A DNA stretch of 13,383 nt from an uncultured Eubacteriales bacterium (GTDB lineage: Bacteria > Bacillota > Clostridia > Oscillospirales > Butyricicoccaceae). Of this stretch, positions 1 to 7,037 are shown piece by piece. How positions within the stretch are numbered: the stretch's first letter is position 1; every line of letters starts with the position of its first letter. The notes below the pieces were generated by a model. That model was not told the origin of the DNA. It saw only the letters and a list, made by a program, of their open reading frames with translations, and did no database searches. Location of the stretch: positions 1 to 13,383 of the forward strand of contig CAKTWY010000058.1 in the NCBI GenBank assembly GCA_934630445.1, given 5' to 3'. Position numbers and translations under genes: made by a program.

Positions 1-17
1 GCCCTTATCTGCTGAAA

Positions 18-48
18 GCCGGGGGCGCGCGGCGCGCGCACCCCCGGC
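18..48 (-). terminator. GC-rich hairpin after the substrate-binding protein gene
   Basis: Arms GCCGGGGG (18-25) and CCCCCGGC (41-48) enclose a further GCGCG/CGCGC stem with a small bulge. Read on the minus strand, the hairpin lies about 25 nt after the stop codon of the solute-binding protein gene and is followed by CTTTC only, so the U-tract is poor. It probably ends that transcript, or acts as a partial terminator or 3' stabiliser if permease and ATPase genes follow beyond the window edge. Confidence 0.55.
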
Positions 49-56
49 ACCGGCAG

Positions 57-72
57 GGAGCCTCACGGCTCC
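57..72 (-). other. Small hairpin overlapping the stop codon
   Basis: On the minus strand GGAGCC, loop GTGA, GGCTCC forms a perfect 6-bp stem with a GNRA-type tetraloop. It overlaps the last base of the TAG stop of the substrate-binding protein gene and stands directly before the larger GC-rich hairpin at 18-48. The tandem arrangement suggests a 3'-end or mRNA-stability structure. Confidence 0.4.
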
Positions 73-839
73 TACTGCATGATGATATCCTTGCCGAACC
101 ACTTCTCCGAAATTTTTGCGGTGGTTCCGTCTTCCTTCATTTCTTTCAGCGCCTTGTTGACCTTTTCACACAGCTCGGTGTTTCCCTTGTCAAAGCCGAT
201 CCCATATTTCTCAGGCGCAAGGCTCTCTTCCAAAACAACGTAATCATCCGCCGCTTTTGCGACATAGTAGCGTCCGACAACCTCGTCGACCACAACGGCA
301 TCCGTACGCCCAACCTTCAGATCCGTAAGCGCGAGCACGTTGTCGGTATACTCGACAACTTCCTTAATCTGCGCGCGCACCTCCGTCTTGTCGAGCGCCG
401 CAACCGCGGAAGAGCCCTTCTGCAGGCCGACGACCTTGCCCGCAAGATCAGCGGAGCTGGTGATATCCGAGCCCGGCGCAACGACGATGATCTGGTTGTT
501 GGCCATGTAAGGATCGCTGATGAGCATCGCCTCTTTGCGCTCATCGGTAATCGTCATGCCGTTCCAGATGCAGGAAACATTGCCGTTTTTCAGCTCCAGC
601 TCCTTCGAATCCCAGTCGATGGGCTGGGCGACAAACTCCATGTTCAGGCGCTTTGCCACCTCTTTTGCAAGGTCGATGTCAACACCGACGATCTCGTTGT
701 TCTCATCGCGAAATCCCATCGGCGGGAAGCTGTCATCCAGCCCTACAATAAACTTTCCGTTGTCTTTTGCGGCACATCCGGCAAAAAGCGATACCACCAT
801 AAGCGCCGCAAACAGGAATGCTGTAATCTTTTTCATCAT
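72..839 (-). CDS. Amino-acid-type ABC transporter substrate-binding lipoprotein
   Basis: This is an extracellular solute receptor that would hand an amino acid or similar polar solute to an ABC permease. The N-terminus is a lipoprotein signal: a KK pair, a hydrophobic run, then the lipobox F-A-G-C with the lipidated Cys near residue 22. The mature part follows the SBP family 3 (HisJ/GlnH) pattern: an FPPMGF block near the start, then GVDIDLA, then the ITDERKEAM...SDPY stretch whose Arg usually binds the ligand carboxylate, and a C-terminal ...KISEKWFG. About 255 aa is normal for the family. Three ATG codons in a row (842, 839, 836) are possible starts; GAGG upstream gives the best spacing to the second, which I chose. 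No permease or ATPase gene is visible; they would lie beyond the left edge or elsewhere. The ligand cannot be read from the sequence. Confidence 0.9.
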   Translation of the reverse strand: MMKKITAFLFAALMVVSLFAGCAAKDNGKFIVGLDDSFPPMGFRDENNEIVGVDIDLAKEVAKRLNMEFVAQPIDWDSKELELKNGNVSCIWNGMTITDERKEAMLISDPYMANNQIIVVAPGSDITSSADLAGKVVGLQKGSSAVAALDKTEVRAQIKEVVEYTDNVLALTDLKVGRTDAVVVDEVVGRYYVAKAADDYVVLEESLAPEKYGIGFDKGNTELCEKVNKALKEMKEDGTTAKISEKWFGKDIIMQ

Positions 840-880
840 CATCCTACCTCGTTTCTTCTTTGCTTAGATATAGCTTTGCT

Positions 881-912
881 ATTATATCACTTTATTAGGC
901 TAAATTCCTAAT
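881..912 (-). promoter_or_regulatory. Promoter with overlapping palindromic operator-like site for the substrate-binding protein gene
   Basis: A perfect TATAAT -10 box (minus strand, 881-886) stands about 40 bp before the start codons. The -35 region is poor. Exactly there lies a perfect inverted repeat, ATTAGG (894-899), 7-nt spacer, CCTAAT (907-912). A weak -35 replaced by a dyad is typical of a promoter under the control of a dimeric regulator. Which regulator, and whether it activates or represses, cannot be told. Confidence 0.55.
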
Positions 913-975
913 ATCTCTTTTTTGCAAAAACAGATAAAATTGAAACTTATCTCTCCCATTCTCTGATTTACACAC

Positions 976-1010
976 AAAAACGCGGTATTGCAGGCAATAC
1001 CGCGTTTTTT
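976..1010. terminator. Bidirectional terminator after trhA
   Basis: CGCGGTATTG and CAATACCGCG form a perfect stem around a CAGG loop, with A-runs outside on both flanks, so both strands show a stem plus T-run. On the minus strand it begins 9 nt after the trhA stop codon, so it ends trhA and insulates the substrate-binding protein gene downstream. Confidence 0.85.
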
Positions 1011-1018
1011 ATTATCAT

Positions 1019-1666
1019 TCAGGGAATGACATACAGCAGGATGCAGAAATAGTGCAGTATGCTCCCCGCCAAAACGAAAAGATGCCAGATCGAATGCATG
1101 TACCGGTGCTTTTTCATCGCATAAAAAATGAGCCCTGCCGTATAAGCCACGCCGCCTGTAATGAGGAGCACGGTTCCACCCGTTCCAATACCGGCTATAA
1201 TCGGACGAATGGTAAAAATTGCTGCCCAGCCCATGGCGACATAGCAGATCATTGAAAAAATCTTAAACCGCTCCAGATTCACGGCGTTCAGCACGATCCC
1301 AAGCACCGCAGCCCCCCAGATCACACCGAAAACCACCCATCCCGCCGCGCCTCGCAGCGTCACAAGCGTCAGCGGCGTATAAGTTCCCGCGATCAGGAGA
1401 AAAATCGTGCAGTGATCAAAAATACGAAACACGTATTTTGCCGTAGGGTTTGTAAAAGAATGATAGAGTGTCGACATAATATAGAGAATGATGAGCGTCG
1501 CGCTGTAGACTGATGCGCCGACCACTGCGTATGCGCTGCCTGAAAAGGCACTTTTTACGATTACGACGGCGCTGCCTGCAATTGCAAGCGCTGCACCCAC
1601 GCCATGCGAGACGGAGCTGAAAATCTCCTCCCCGAGCGTATAGCGCTTTGTCTGTTTTACGTTCAT
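1019..1666 (-). CDS. trhA: Hemolysin III / PAQR-family membrane homeostasis protein (TrhA/YqfA-like)
   Basis: This is an integral membrane protein of the hemolysin III branch of the PAQR superfamily, a seven-helix family with a conserved metal site. Visible family signatures in order: an N-terminal GEE...SSVSHG block, the STLYHS motif after the second helix, DHCTIFLLIAGTYTP in the middle, and the C-terminal H-x3-WH-x7-H pattern (MHSIWHLFVLAGSILHY). These Ser/His/Asp residues are the presumed zinc ligands. About seven hydrophobic segments fill the 215 residues, normal for the family. The start was set at the ATG at 1666 because GGAGG lies 6 nt before it; an upstream in-frame ATG (1684) overlaps that ribosome site and is unlikely. 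Despite the name, bacterial members are linked to membrane fluidity homeostasis rather than proven haemolysis. It is monocistronic, with its own promoter and terminator. Confidence 0.9.
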   Translation of the reverse strand: MNVKQTKRYTLGEEIFSSVSHGVGAALAIAGSAVVIVKSAFSGSAYAVVGASVYSATLIILYIMSTLYHSFTNPTAKYVFRIFDHCTIFLLIAGTYTPLTLVTLRGAAGWVVFGVIWGAAVLGIVLNAVNLERFKIFSMICYVAMGWAAIFTIRPIIAGIGTGGTVLLITGGVAYTAGLIFYAMKKHRYMHSIWHLFVLAGSILHYFCILLYVIP

Positions 1667-1701
1667 AATATGCCTCCGTTCCATTTTTCTGCGGTATTGT
1701 T

Positions 1702-1730
1702 ATTGTATCCTTTCCGTCGCTGCGGTTCAA
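1702..1730 (-). promoter_or_regulatory. Promoter of trhA
   Basis: On the minus strand TTGAAC (1725-1730), a 17-bp spacer and TACAAT (1702-1707) match a sigma-A promoter. Transcription would start about 30 nt before the trhA start codon. Confidence 0.6.
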
Positions 1731-1884
1731 GCAATTGCGCAGGATTCATATAAATTTAACATTGCGGCAGCGAATATCATACGGCTTCTTTGGTATTGCC
1801 CGGCAAAAAAGTACCCGGCGGCATGCATTCATGCGCTTGCGTGGATAAACGCACAATGTATACGAATCCCCTGGTTCGCAGGGA

Positions 1885-1913
1885 TGGACAATAACCGTCG
1901 AAAATGATATATT
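1885..1913 (+). promoter_or_regulatory. Promoter of the cls operon
   Basis: TGGACA (1885-1890), a 17-bp spacer and TATATT (1908-1913) match a sigma-A promoter, about 75 bp before cls. The gap from trhA to cls (1667-1990) is otherwise gene-free and holds the two divergent promoters. An 11-bp direct repeat AAAAAAGTACC (1805-1815 and 1920-1930) brackets this promoter; its meaning is unknown. Confidence 0.6.
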
Positions 1914-1990
1914 AAGGATAAAAAAGTACCACAGGTCTAAAGTGCGATTCATACACCGGCAGTAAGGCACGGCTGTACGCGGAGGCATCA

Positions 1991-3547
1991 ATGAAGCTGA
2001 CAAAACACAAAATTTCCCGCCCCTTCAAGCGGCTGCTGAACGGCCTTTTTAACCGTTTGACGATTTTTGCGGCTGTACTTGCGCTGCAGCTGACGCTGTT
2101 TGTCGTCACGATCGTCTACTGGGCGCAAAACGCGGTGTATTTTTACTGGTCGCTGCAGATTCTGAGCCTTTTGATTGTGATCTGGCTGGCGCGCAAGGAT
2201 GATAATCCGAGCTATAAGCTCGGCTGGACGATCCTCATCATGCTTTTCCCGCTTCTGGGCGGCCTTTTCTACCTGGTATGGGGCAATACGCCCCTGAACC
2301 GCACGGTGCTCAGGCGCTTCAACAACGCGCTTTTCCGCATCGACGAGCTGGACCGCTGGAGTCACGAGCCTGCCGAGCGCCTTGCCGGCGAGCAGGAAAA
2401 ATATGTACGTCACGCGCAGTATATCACCGAACTGTGTCACATGCCGCTGTTCGAGCATACTTCCGCGGCCTATTTCCCCCTGGGGGAAGATATGTTTGTT
2501 TCACTCCTGGAAGAGCTCGAAAAGGCGGAAAAATTTATTTTTCTCGAATTTTTTATTATTCAGGAAGGGAAAATGTGGGATCCGATCCTTGAGATATTAA
2601 AGCGCAAGGCGGCCTGCGGTGTGGACGTGCGTCTCATCTACGACGATGCAGGGTGCCTCCTGCTCCTCAACCGCGACTACCCGAAAACGCTCCGCTCGTA
2701 CGGGATCCGCACGCTCGTTTTCAATCGTCTGACCCCCATGCTCAACCGCTTTTTAAACTACCGCAATCACCGGAAAATTGTCATCATCGACGGCAATGTC
2801 GGCTACATGGGCGGCATCAACCTGGCAGACGAATATATCAACGCATACGAAAAGCATGGCCACTGGAAAGATACCGCCGTCAAGATCACGGGCGACGCGG
2901 TGTTCGCATATACGTGTCTGTTTCTCCAGATGTGGCAGTTTATCTGCGGCGAAGGGGCGGATCATGCAAAGTTCATGCCCACTGTGCGCGCACAGACGGA
3001 CGGCTTCGTTCTTCCTTTCAGCGACAGCCCGCTCGACGATTATAATATTGGAGAAATTTCGTATATGCAGGTGCTGAACGCAGCACGCGATCATGTATAC
3101 ATCACCACGCCGTATCTGATCCTCGACAACGAGATGATCACCGCCCTTTCGACGGCAGCGCGCAGCGGCGTGGATGTGCGCATCATCACGCCCGGCGTCG
3201 CGGACAAGTGGTATGTGCACCTTGTAACGCAGTCCTACTATAAGACGCTTATCAACGCCGGTGTGCACATCTACGAGTATACGCCTGGCTTCATGCATGC
3301 AAAGATGGTCACTGCGGACGGAGAGATCGCGATCATCGGAACGATCAATATGGACTTTCGCAGCTTTTACCTGCATTTTGAATGCGGCACAGTGTTTTAT
3401 AACGCATCCGTCGCAAGCGCCATCGAAACAGACTTTTTAAAAACGTTGAAGCTCTGTCACGAGATCAGCCTTGACACACTGGAGGATATCAGCGGCGGCA
3501 AGCTGTTTTTGCAGTCGATCCTGCGTATTTTTGCCCCGCTGATGTAG
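1991..3547 (+). CDS. cls: Cardiolipin synthase (PLD superfamily, ClsA-like)
   Basis: This membrane enzyme joins two phosphatidylglycerol molecules into cardiolipin plus glycerol. The N-terminus has hydrophobic segments at about residues 23-45, 50-67 and 77-98; the last includes a WTILIMLFPLLGG stretch typical of the PLDc_N domain. Two phospholipase D catalytic motifs follow: HRKIVIID starting at His260 with GGINLADEY after it, and HAKMVTAD starting at His436 with GTINMDFRS after it. Both HKD motifs are complete, so the enzyme should be active. At 518 aa it is of normal length for bacterial Cls. GGAGG sits 5 nt before the ATG. It is the first gene of a four-gene operon and is followed after 27 bp by a patatin-like hydrolase, so synthesis and hydrolysis of phospholipid may be co-expressed. 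Confidence 0.93.
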   Translation: MKLTKHKISRPFKRLLNGLFNRLTIFAAVLALQLTLFVVTIVYWAQNAVYFYWSLQILSLLIVIWLARKDDNPSYKLGWTILIMLFPLLGGLFYLVWGNTPLNRTVLRRFNNALFRIDELDRWSHEPAERLAGEQEKYVRHAQYITELCHMPLFEHTSAAYFPLGEDMFVSLLEELEKAEKFIFLEFFIIQEGKMWDPILEILKRKAACGVDVRLIYDDAGCLLLLNRDYPKTLRSYGIRTLVFNRLTPMLNRFLNYRNHRKIVIIDGNVGYMGGINLADEYINAYEKHGHWKDTAVKITGDAVFAYTCLFLQMWQFICGEGADHAKFMPTVRAQTDGFVLPFSDSPLDDYNIGEISYMQVLNAARDHVYITTPYLILDNEMITALSTAARSGVDVRIITPGVADKWYVHLVTQSYYKTLINAGVHIYEYTPGFMHAKMVTADGEIAIIGTINMDFRSFYLHFECGTVFYNASVASAIETDFLKTLKLCHEISLDTLEDISGGKLFLQSILRIFAPLM

Positions 3548-3574
3548 TGGAAACTTGACGAAAAGGAGACATTT

Positions 3575-4876
3575 ATGGCCGGAAAACGGGCGATCGTACT
3601 TGCGGGCGGCGGCTCGCGCGGTTCTTACCAGCTTGGCGTCTGGCGCGCGCTGCGCGAGCTCGGCGTCGATTTTTCCATCGTGTCCGGCACTTCGGTTGGC
3701 GCGCTCAATGGTGCGCTCATGGCGCAGGGGGATTTTGCCGCCGCCGAACAATTATGGCTGAGTATAAAAAATTCCTCCGTCATGTCCGCCATCCCCGACC
3801 ATGACCCTGCAGATAAGGACGACTATCATGTGCTTCTCCCCGCTTTCTGGAAGGAGATTCAGAAAAACGGCGGGATTGATATCGCTCCGCTCGACGCGCT
3901 CGTGCATAAGGTCATTGATGAAGAGCGTTTGCGCGCCTCGCACATCCGCTTTGGCTTTGTAACGGTGCGCATCCCGACCCTGCAGCCGCTTGAGCTTATG
4001 ACGGAGGACATCCAGGACGGGCGTGTTGCCGATTACCTGCTGGCCTCGGCTGCATGTTTTCCGGCGTTCAAGCCGCGCAGTGTGGAAGGGGCTGTATTCA
4101 TCGACGGCGGATATTACAACAACCTCCCCATCGACATTGCCCTGTCCTGCGGAGCAGATGATGTCATCGCTATCGACCTTGAGGCGATCGGCTACGTGCA
4201 GCCGGTAAAGGTCGATGTTCCCATACGCTATATTCGCTCCTACTGGCCGCTCGGCCTTTTCATCGTGTTCGACCCGGAGGTCGCCGCACGCAACATGCGT
4301 CTCGGGTATCTCGACTGCATGAAGGCCTTTGAACAGTACGACGGGATCGCTTACACCTTTTACCCTGGCGAATATCACAGGCTCGCGCGCACGCTCATGC
4401 CCTGTATGCGCAAAATGTTTCGCTTCAGCGACGAGAGCGCCGGCTTTACCCTCTTCGGCCTCGGCAAGCTCGCCGAAAACGCCGTCAAACGCACGCTCAA
4501 ACACCGCCGGTCCAAAAATATGTCCACCGCGCTCGCCATCCTTTCCGCAGCGGAGATCGCGGCGGAGCTGCTCGACCTCGCGCCGCTGGAAATATACACG
4601 ATGAAAGCGTTCAACTGCAAGGTCTCAGAGGCGTTTGTCCGCACAGCGCAGGCCGCTGAAGCGGCCGTTTCCGCCGCATCGGGCGCTGCGGTCGATTTAG
4701 AACTCATGCGCGACGCGCTCACGCGCAAAGACCGCAAGGCGCTCCTTCCATTTGCCTACCGCCGCCTCTGCGACGCCATGGCGCGGCGGGATGCCAACGC
4801 CGTGTCGCTCCTCGCGCTCATCATGCCGCGGGAATTCATCGCCGCGGCTTACATCTATGCGCTGAAAATCTACTGA
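3575..4876 (+). CDS. Patatin-like phospholipase / lipid acyl hydrolase
   Basis: The predicted enzyme is a serine acyl hydrolase that cuts fatty acids from lipids, using a Ser-Asp dyad. All three patatin signatures are visible: the oxyanion-hole loop GGGSRG (residues 11-16), the nucleophile elbow GTSVG with Ser40, and the DGG motif with Asp177. Residues 1-300 cover the patatin fold. The last 120 or so residues are Ala-rich and helical-looking, and I do not recognise a domain there. There is no signal peptide, so the protein is probably cytoplasmic or at the inner membrane face. AAGGAG lies 6 nt before the ATG. The gene sits 27 bp after cls and 15 bp before birA, implying co-transcription. Its natural substrate (phospholipid, lysophospholipid or other ester) cannot be decided from sequence. 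Confidence 0.88.
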   Translation: MAGKRAIVLAGGGSRGSYQLGVWRALRELGVDFSIVSGTSVGALNGALMAQGDFAAAEQLWLSIKNSSVMSAIPDHDPADKDDYHVLLPAFWKEIQKNGGIDIAPLDALVHKVIDEERLRASHIRFGFVTVRIPTLQPLELMTEDIQDGRVADYLLASAACFPAFKPRSVEGAVFIDGGYYNNLPIDIALSCGADDVIAIDLEAIGYVQPVKVDVPIRYIRSYWPLGLFIVFDPEVAARNMRLGYLDCMKAFEQYDGIAYTFYPGEYHRLARTLMPCMRKMFRFSDESAGFTLFGLGKLAENAVKRTLKHRRSKNMSTALAILSAAEIAAELLDLAPLEIYTMKAFNCKVSEAFVRTAQAAEAAVSAASGAAVDLELMRDALTRKDRKALLPFAYRRLCDAMARRDANAVSLLALIMPREFIAAAYIYALKIY

Positions 4877-4891
4877 TACTGCGAGGAATAT

Positions 4892-5896
4892 ATGAAAAGG
4901 GAATTACTTTTACAGCTATTGCAGACAGAGGATGGATCCGCTGTTTCGGGTGAGAAGATCGGCCAGGCACTCAACATCTCCCGCGCGGCGGTATGGAAGC
5001 AGATCTCGCTGCTGCGGAAAGAGGGTTGGGATATCCGCGCGTCGAGCGGCGGCGGTTATGTGCTCAACCGCGAAAGCGATCTTTTATCGCAAAGTTTGAT
5101 TGCTTCTGCTCTTACGACTGAGCGCCTGGGCAGGCCGCTCGAACTTCTGCAGAGCGTCGACTCCACCAACTCGTACCTCAAACAGCACGCGGCAGAGCTT
5201 CCCCACGGATATGCAGTCATCTCCGAGACGCAGACGGGCGGGCGCGGGCGGATGGGCCGCTCCTTCTATTCCCCAGGCAGCGGCGGTGTTTATCTGAGCG
5301 TTCTTCTGCGCCCGTCGCTCTCCATCGAGGCAGTGCAGCTGATCACGCTGGCCGCCGCCCTGTCCGTGACAGATATGATCCATTCGCTCTATGGGCTGGA
5401 TGCACAGATCAAATGGGTAAACGACGTGCTCATAAACGGCAAAAAACTCTGCGGCATCCTGACCGAAGCCTCGATCACGGGCGAGAACGCCGCGCTGGAA
5501 TACGCGGTGGTCGGCATCGGTGTCAATGTGTCGACACGCTCCTTCCCCGAAGATGTGGCGCTTGTCGCAACTTCACTGTGCGCCGCATCGGGGCGCTGCA
5601 TTTCGCGAAACCGCGTTGCCGCAGTGCTTTTGAACTGTCTTGAGCAGCGCTTTGACATGCTCTGCCGGGGCGAGCGCACGCTTTTGATGCGTGACTACCG
5701 CGCGCGCCTTGCCTTTGTGGGGCAGCGCGTTCTCGTTATACGCGGCAACGAACGGTATGAGGCACTGCTTTGCGGCGTCGATGACAGCGGCGCCCTGATT
5801 GTGGAGGACGACGCCGGGCAGCAGCACTGCCTCTCGTCCGGCGAAATTTCCATCCGGCCGACGCACGGCGGCTGCTCTGCCCCGGCTGAATCATAA
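4892..5896 (+). CDS. birA: Bifunctional biotin ligase / biotin operon repressor BirA
   Basis: BirA makes biotinyl-5'-AMP and transfers biotin to the carrier protein of acetyl-CoA carboxylase and other carboxylases; members with an N-terminal DNA-binding domain also repress biotin genes. Here residues 1-60 form a winged helix-turn-helix (GEKIGQALNISRAAVWKQI, then the wing SSGGGYVLN), so both functions are predicted. The catalytic domain has DSTNSYLK, the nucleotide/biotin loop GRGRMG (residues 117-122) and IKWVNDVLINGKKLCGIL with the catalytic Lys at 174. A small SH3-like C-terminal domain follows to residue 334. GAGGA precedes the ATG. It lies third in the cls operon; its link to its neighbours would be through fatty acid synthesis, as carboxylase activity feeds the lipids that Cls and patatin act upon. 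I see no biotin biosynthesis gene or transporter in this window. Confidence 0.93.
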   Translation: MKRELLLQLLQTEDGSAVSGEKIGQALNISRAAVWKQISLLRKEGWDIRASSGGGYVLNRESDLLSQSLIASALTTERLGRPLELLQSVDSTNSYLKQHAAELPHGYAVISETQTGGRGRMGRSFYSPGSGGVYLSVLLRPSLSIEAVQLITLAAALSVTDMIHSLYGLDAQIKWVNDVLINGKKLCGILTEASITGENAALEYAVVGIGVNVSTRSFPEDVALVATSLCAASGRCISRNRVAAVLLNCLEQRFDMLCRGERTLLMRDYRARLAFVGQRVLVIRGNERYEALLCGVDDSGALIVEDDAGQQHCLSSGEISIRPTHGGCSAPAES

Positions 5897-5917
5897 ACAG
5901 GAAAGGATGTACATATC

Positions 5918-6958
5918 ATGCAGAAAAAGCGGCTTGGGCGCACCGAACTCATGGTGTCCGAAATTTCCTTCGGCGCATTGCCGATCCAGCGCGTGGATTT
6001 TGACACGGCGCGCGCCATCCTGCGGCGTGCCTTTGCGTGCGGCGTCAATTTTTTTGACACGGCACGCGGCTATACCGACAGCGAAGAGAAGATCGGGTAC
6101 TCCCTCTCAGACGTGAGGGAACAGCTCTATCTTGCCACAAAATCACCTTCCCGCACGCGTGCAGGCGTTCTTCAGGACATTGAGACAAGCCTGCGGCTGA
6201 TGAAGACCGATCACGTCGACCTGCTGCAGCTGCACAATCCGCCAGCTTATCCCGACCCGGACGACCCGGAAAGCGCATATGCCGGTCTTATCGAGGCGCA
6301 GCGGCGCGGCCTCACGCGCTTTATCGGCATCACGGCGCACAAACTGCCCGTAGCACGGCAGGCGCTGGCTTCCGGCCTGTATGATACGATCCAGTATCCC
6401 TATTCCTATCTGGCGTCGGAAGAAGAGCATGCGCTCGTCACCGATTGTGCCGCCGCGGACGTCGGCTTTATCGCGATGAAGGCTCTGGCCGGCGGCCTGA
6501 TCTCAAATGCCCGCGCAGCATACGCATTTATGTCCGGCAAATGGGCGGTGCCGATTTTCGGTATTCAGCGCATGGAAGAACTGGACGCTTTCCTCCGCTG
6601 CGCGGACGAAGGCGTTACAGTCGACGAGGCGCTCCTGCGTGTGATGGAGGAAGACCGCAAAATGCTCGCGGGTTCTTTCTGCCGCAGCTGCGGCTACTGC
6701 CTGCCCTGCCCCGCCGGCATCCCCATCCCGAACGCAAACAGGATGTCGCTCCTGCTGCGCCGTTCCCCCTCCGCGCCCCATCTCTCTGCCGAGATGAATG
6801 AAAAAATGCACCTCATTGAGCACTGCATCGGCTGTAACCAGTGCAGCGCCAAATGCCCCTACGGCATCGATGTACCGACCAACCTGAAGCGCGAGCTTGC
6901 AGATTATGTCGCCTTCCGTGCGCGCTATCTTGCCGAGCATCCGGAATTTCACGGCTGA
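5918..6958 (+). CDS. Aldo/keto reductase with C-terminal 4Fe-4S ferredoxin-like domain
   Basis: The N-terminal two thirds is an aldo/keto reductase barrel with the complete catalytic tetrad Asp47 (FFDTA), Tyr52, Lys75 (ATKS) and His106 (LLQLHN), so NAD(P)H-dependent carbonyl reduction is plausible. The C-terminal part has two Cys clusters: C255-x2-C258-x2-C261-x2-C264-P and the canonical ferredoxin motif C303-x2-C306-x2-C309-x3-C313-P. These could hold iron-sulphur clusters and link the reductase to electron transfer. This two-part layout is known in anaerobes, usually without an assigned substrate. At 346 aa it is complete. The ribosome site is weaker than for its neighbours: AAAGGA lies 10 nt before the ATG. 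It is the last gene of the cls operon, 21 bp after birA, and is followed by a strong hairpin. Nothing in the context reveals the substrate. Confidence 0.9.
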   Translation: MQKKRLGRTELMVSEISFGALPIQRVDFDTARAILRRAFACGVNFFDTARGYTDSEEKIGYSLSDVREQLYLATKSPSRTRAGVLQDIETSLRLMKTDHVDLLQLHNPPAYPDPDDPESAYAGLIEAQRRGLTRFIGITAHKLPVARQALASGLYDTIQYPYSYLASEEEHALVTDCAAADVGFIAMKALAGGLISNARAAYAFMSGKWAVPIFGIQRMEELDAFLRCADEGVTVDEALLRVMEEDRKMLAGSFCRSCGYCLPCPAGIPIPNANRMSLLLRRSPSAPHLSAEMNEKMHLIEHCIGCNQCSAKCPYGIDVPTNLKRELADYVAFRARYLAEHPEFHG

Positions 6959-6985
6959 GGGCGCGCTTTTTAAGACGTAAAAGCA

Positions 6986-7017
6986 GCCCCGGACCGTGCG
7001 ACTGCACGGTCCGGGGC
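6986..7017. terminator. Hairpin shared by the convergent cls operon and typA
   Basis: GCCCCGGACCGTGC (6986-6999) and its perfect complement (7004-7017) form a 14-bp stem around the tetraloop GACT. It lies 27 bp after the reductase gene and 20 bp after typA on the other strand. The plus-strand tail is GTTGGTATTT, the minus-strand tail TGCTTTTA, so U-tracts are moderate, but the very stable stem and convergent position argue for a bidirectional terminator. Confidence 0.75.
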
Positions 7018-7037
7018 GTTGGTATTTGCGCCGGGTC

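Noticed and set aside
3752..4504. 250-codon minus-strand frame opposite the patatin-like gene
   Set aside because: It is antisense to a gene with complete catalytic motifs and has no motif or ribosome site of its own.
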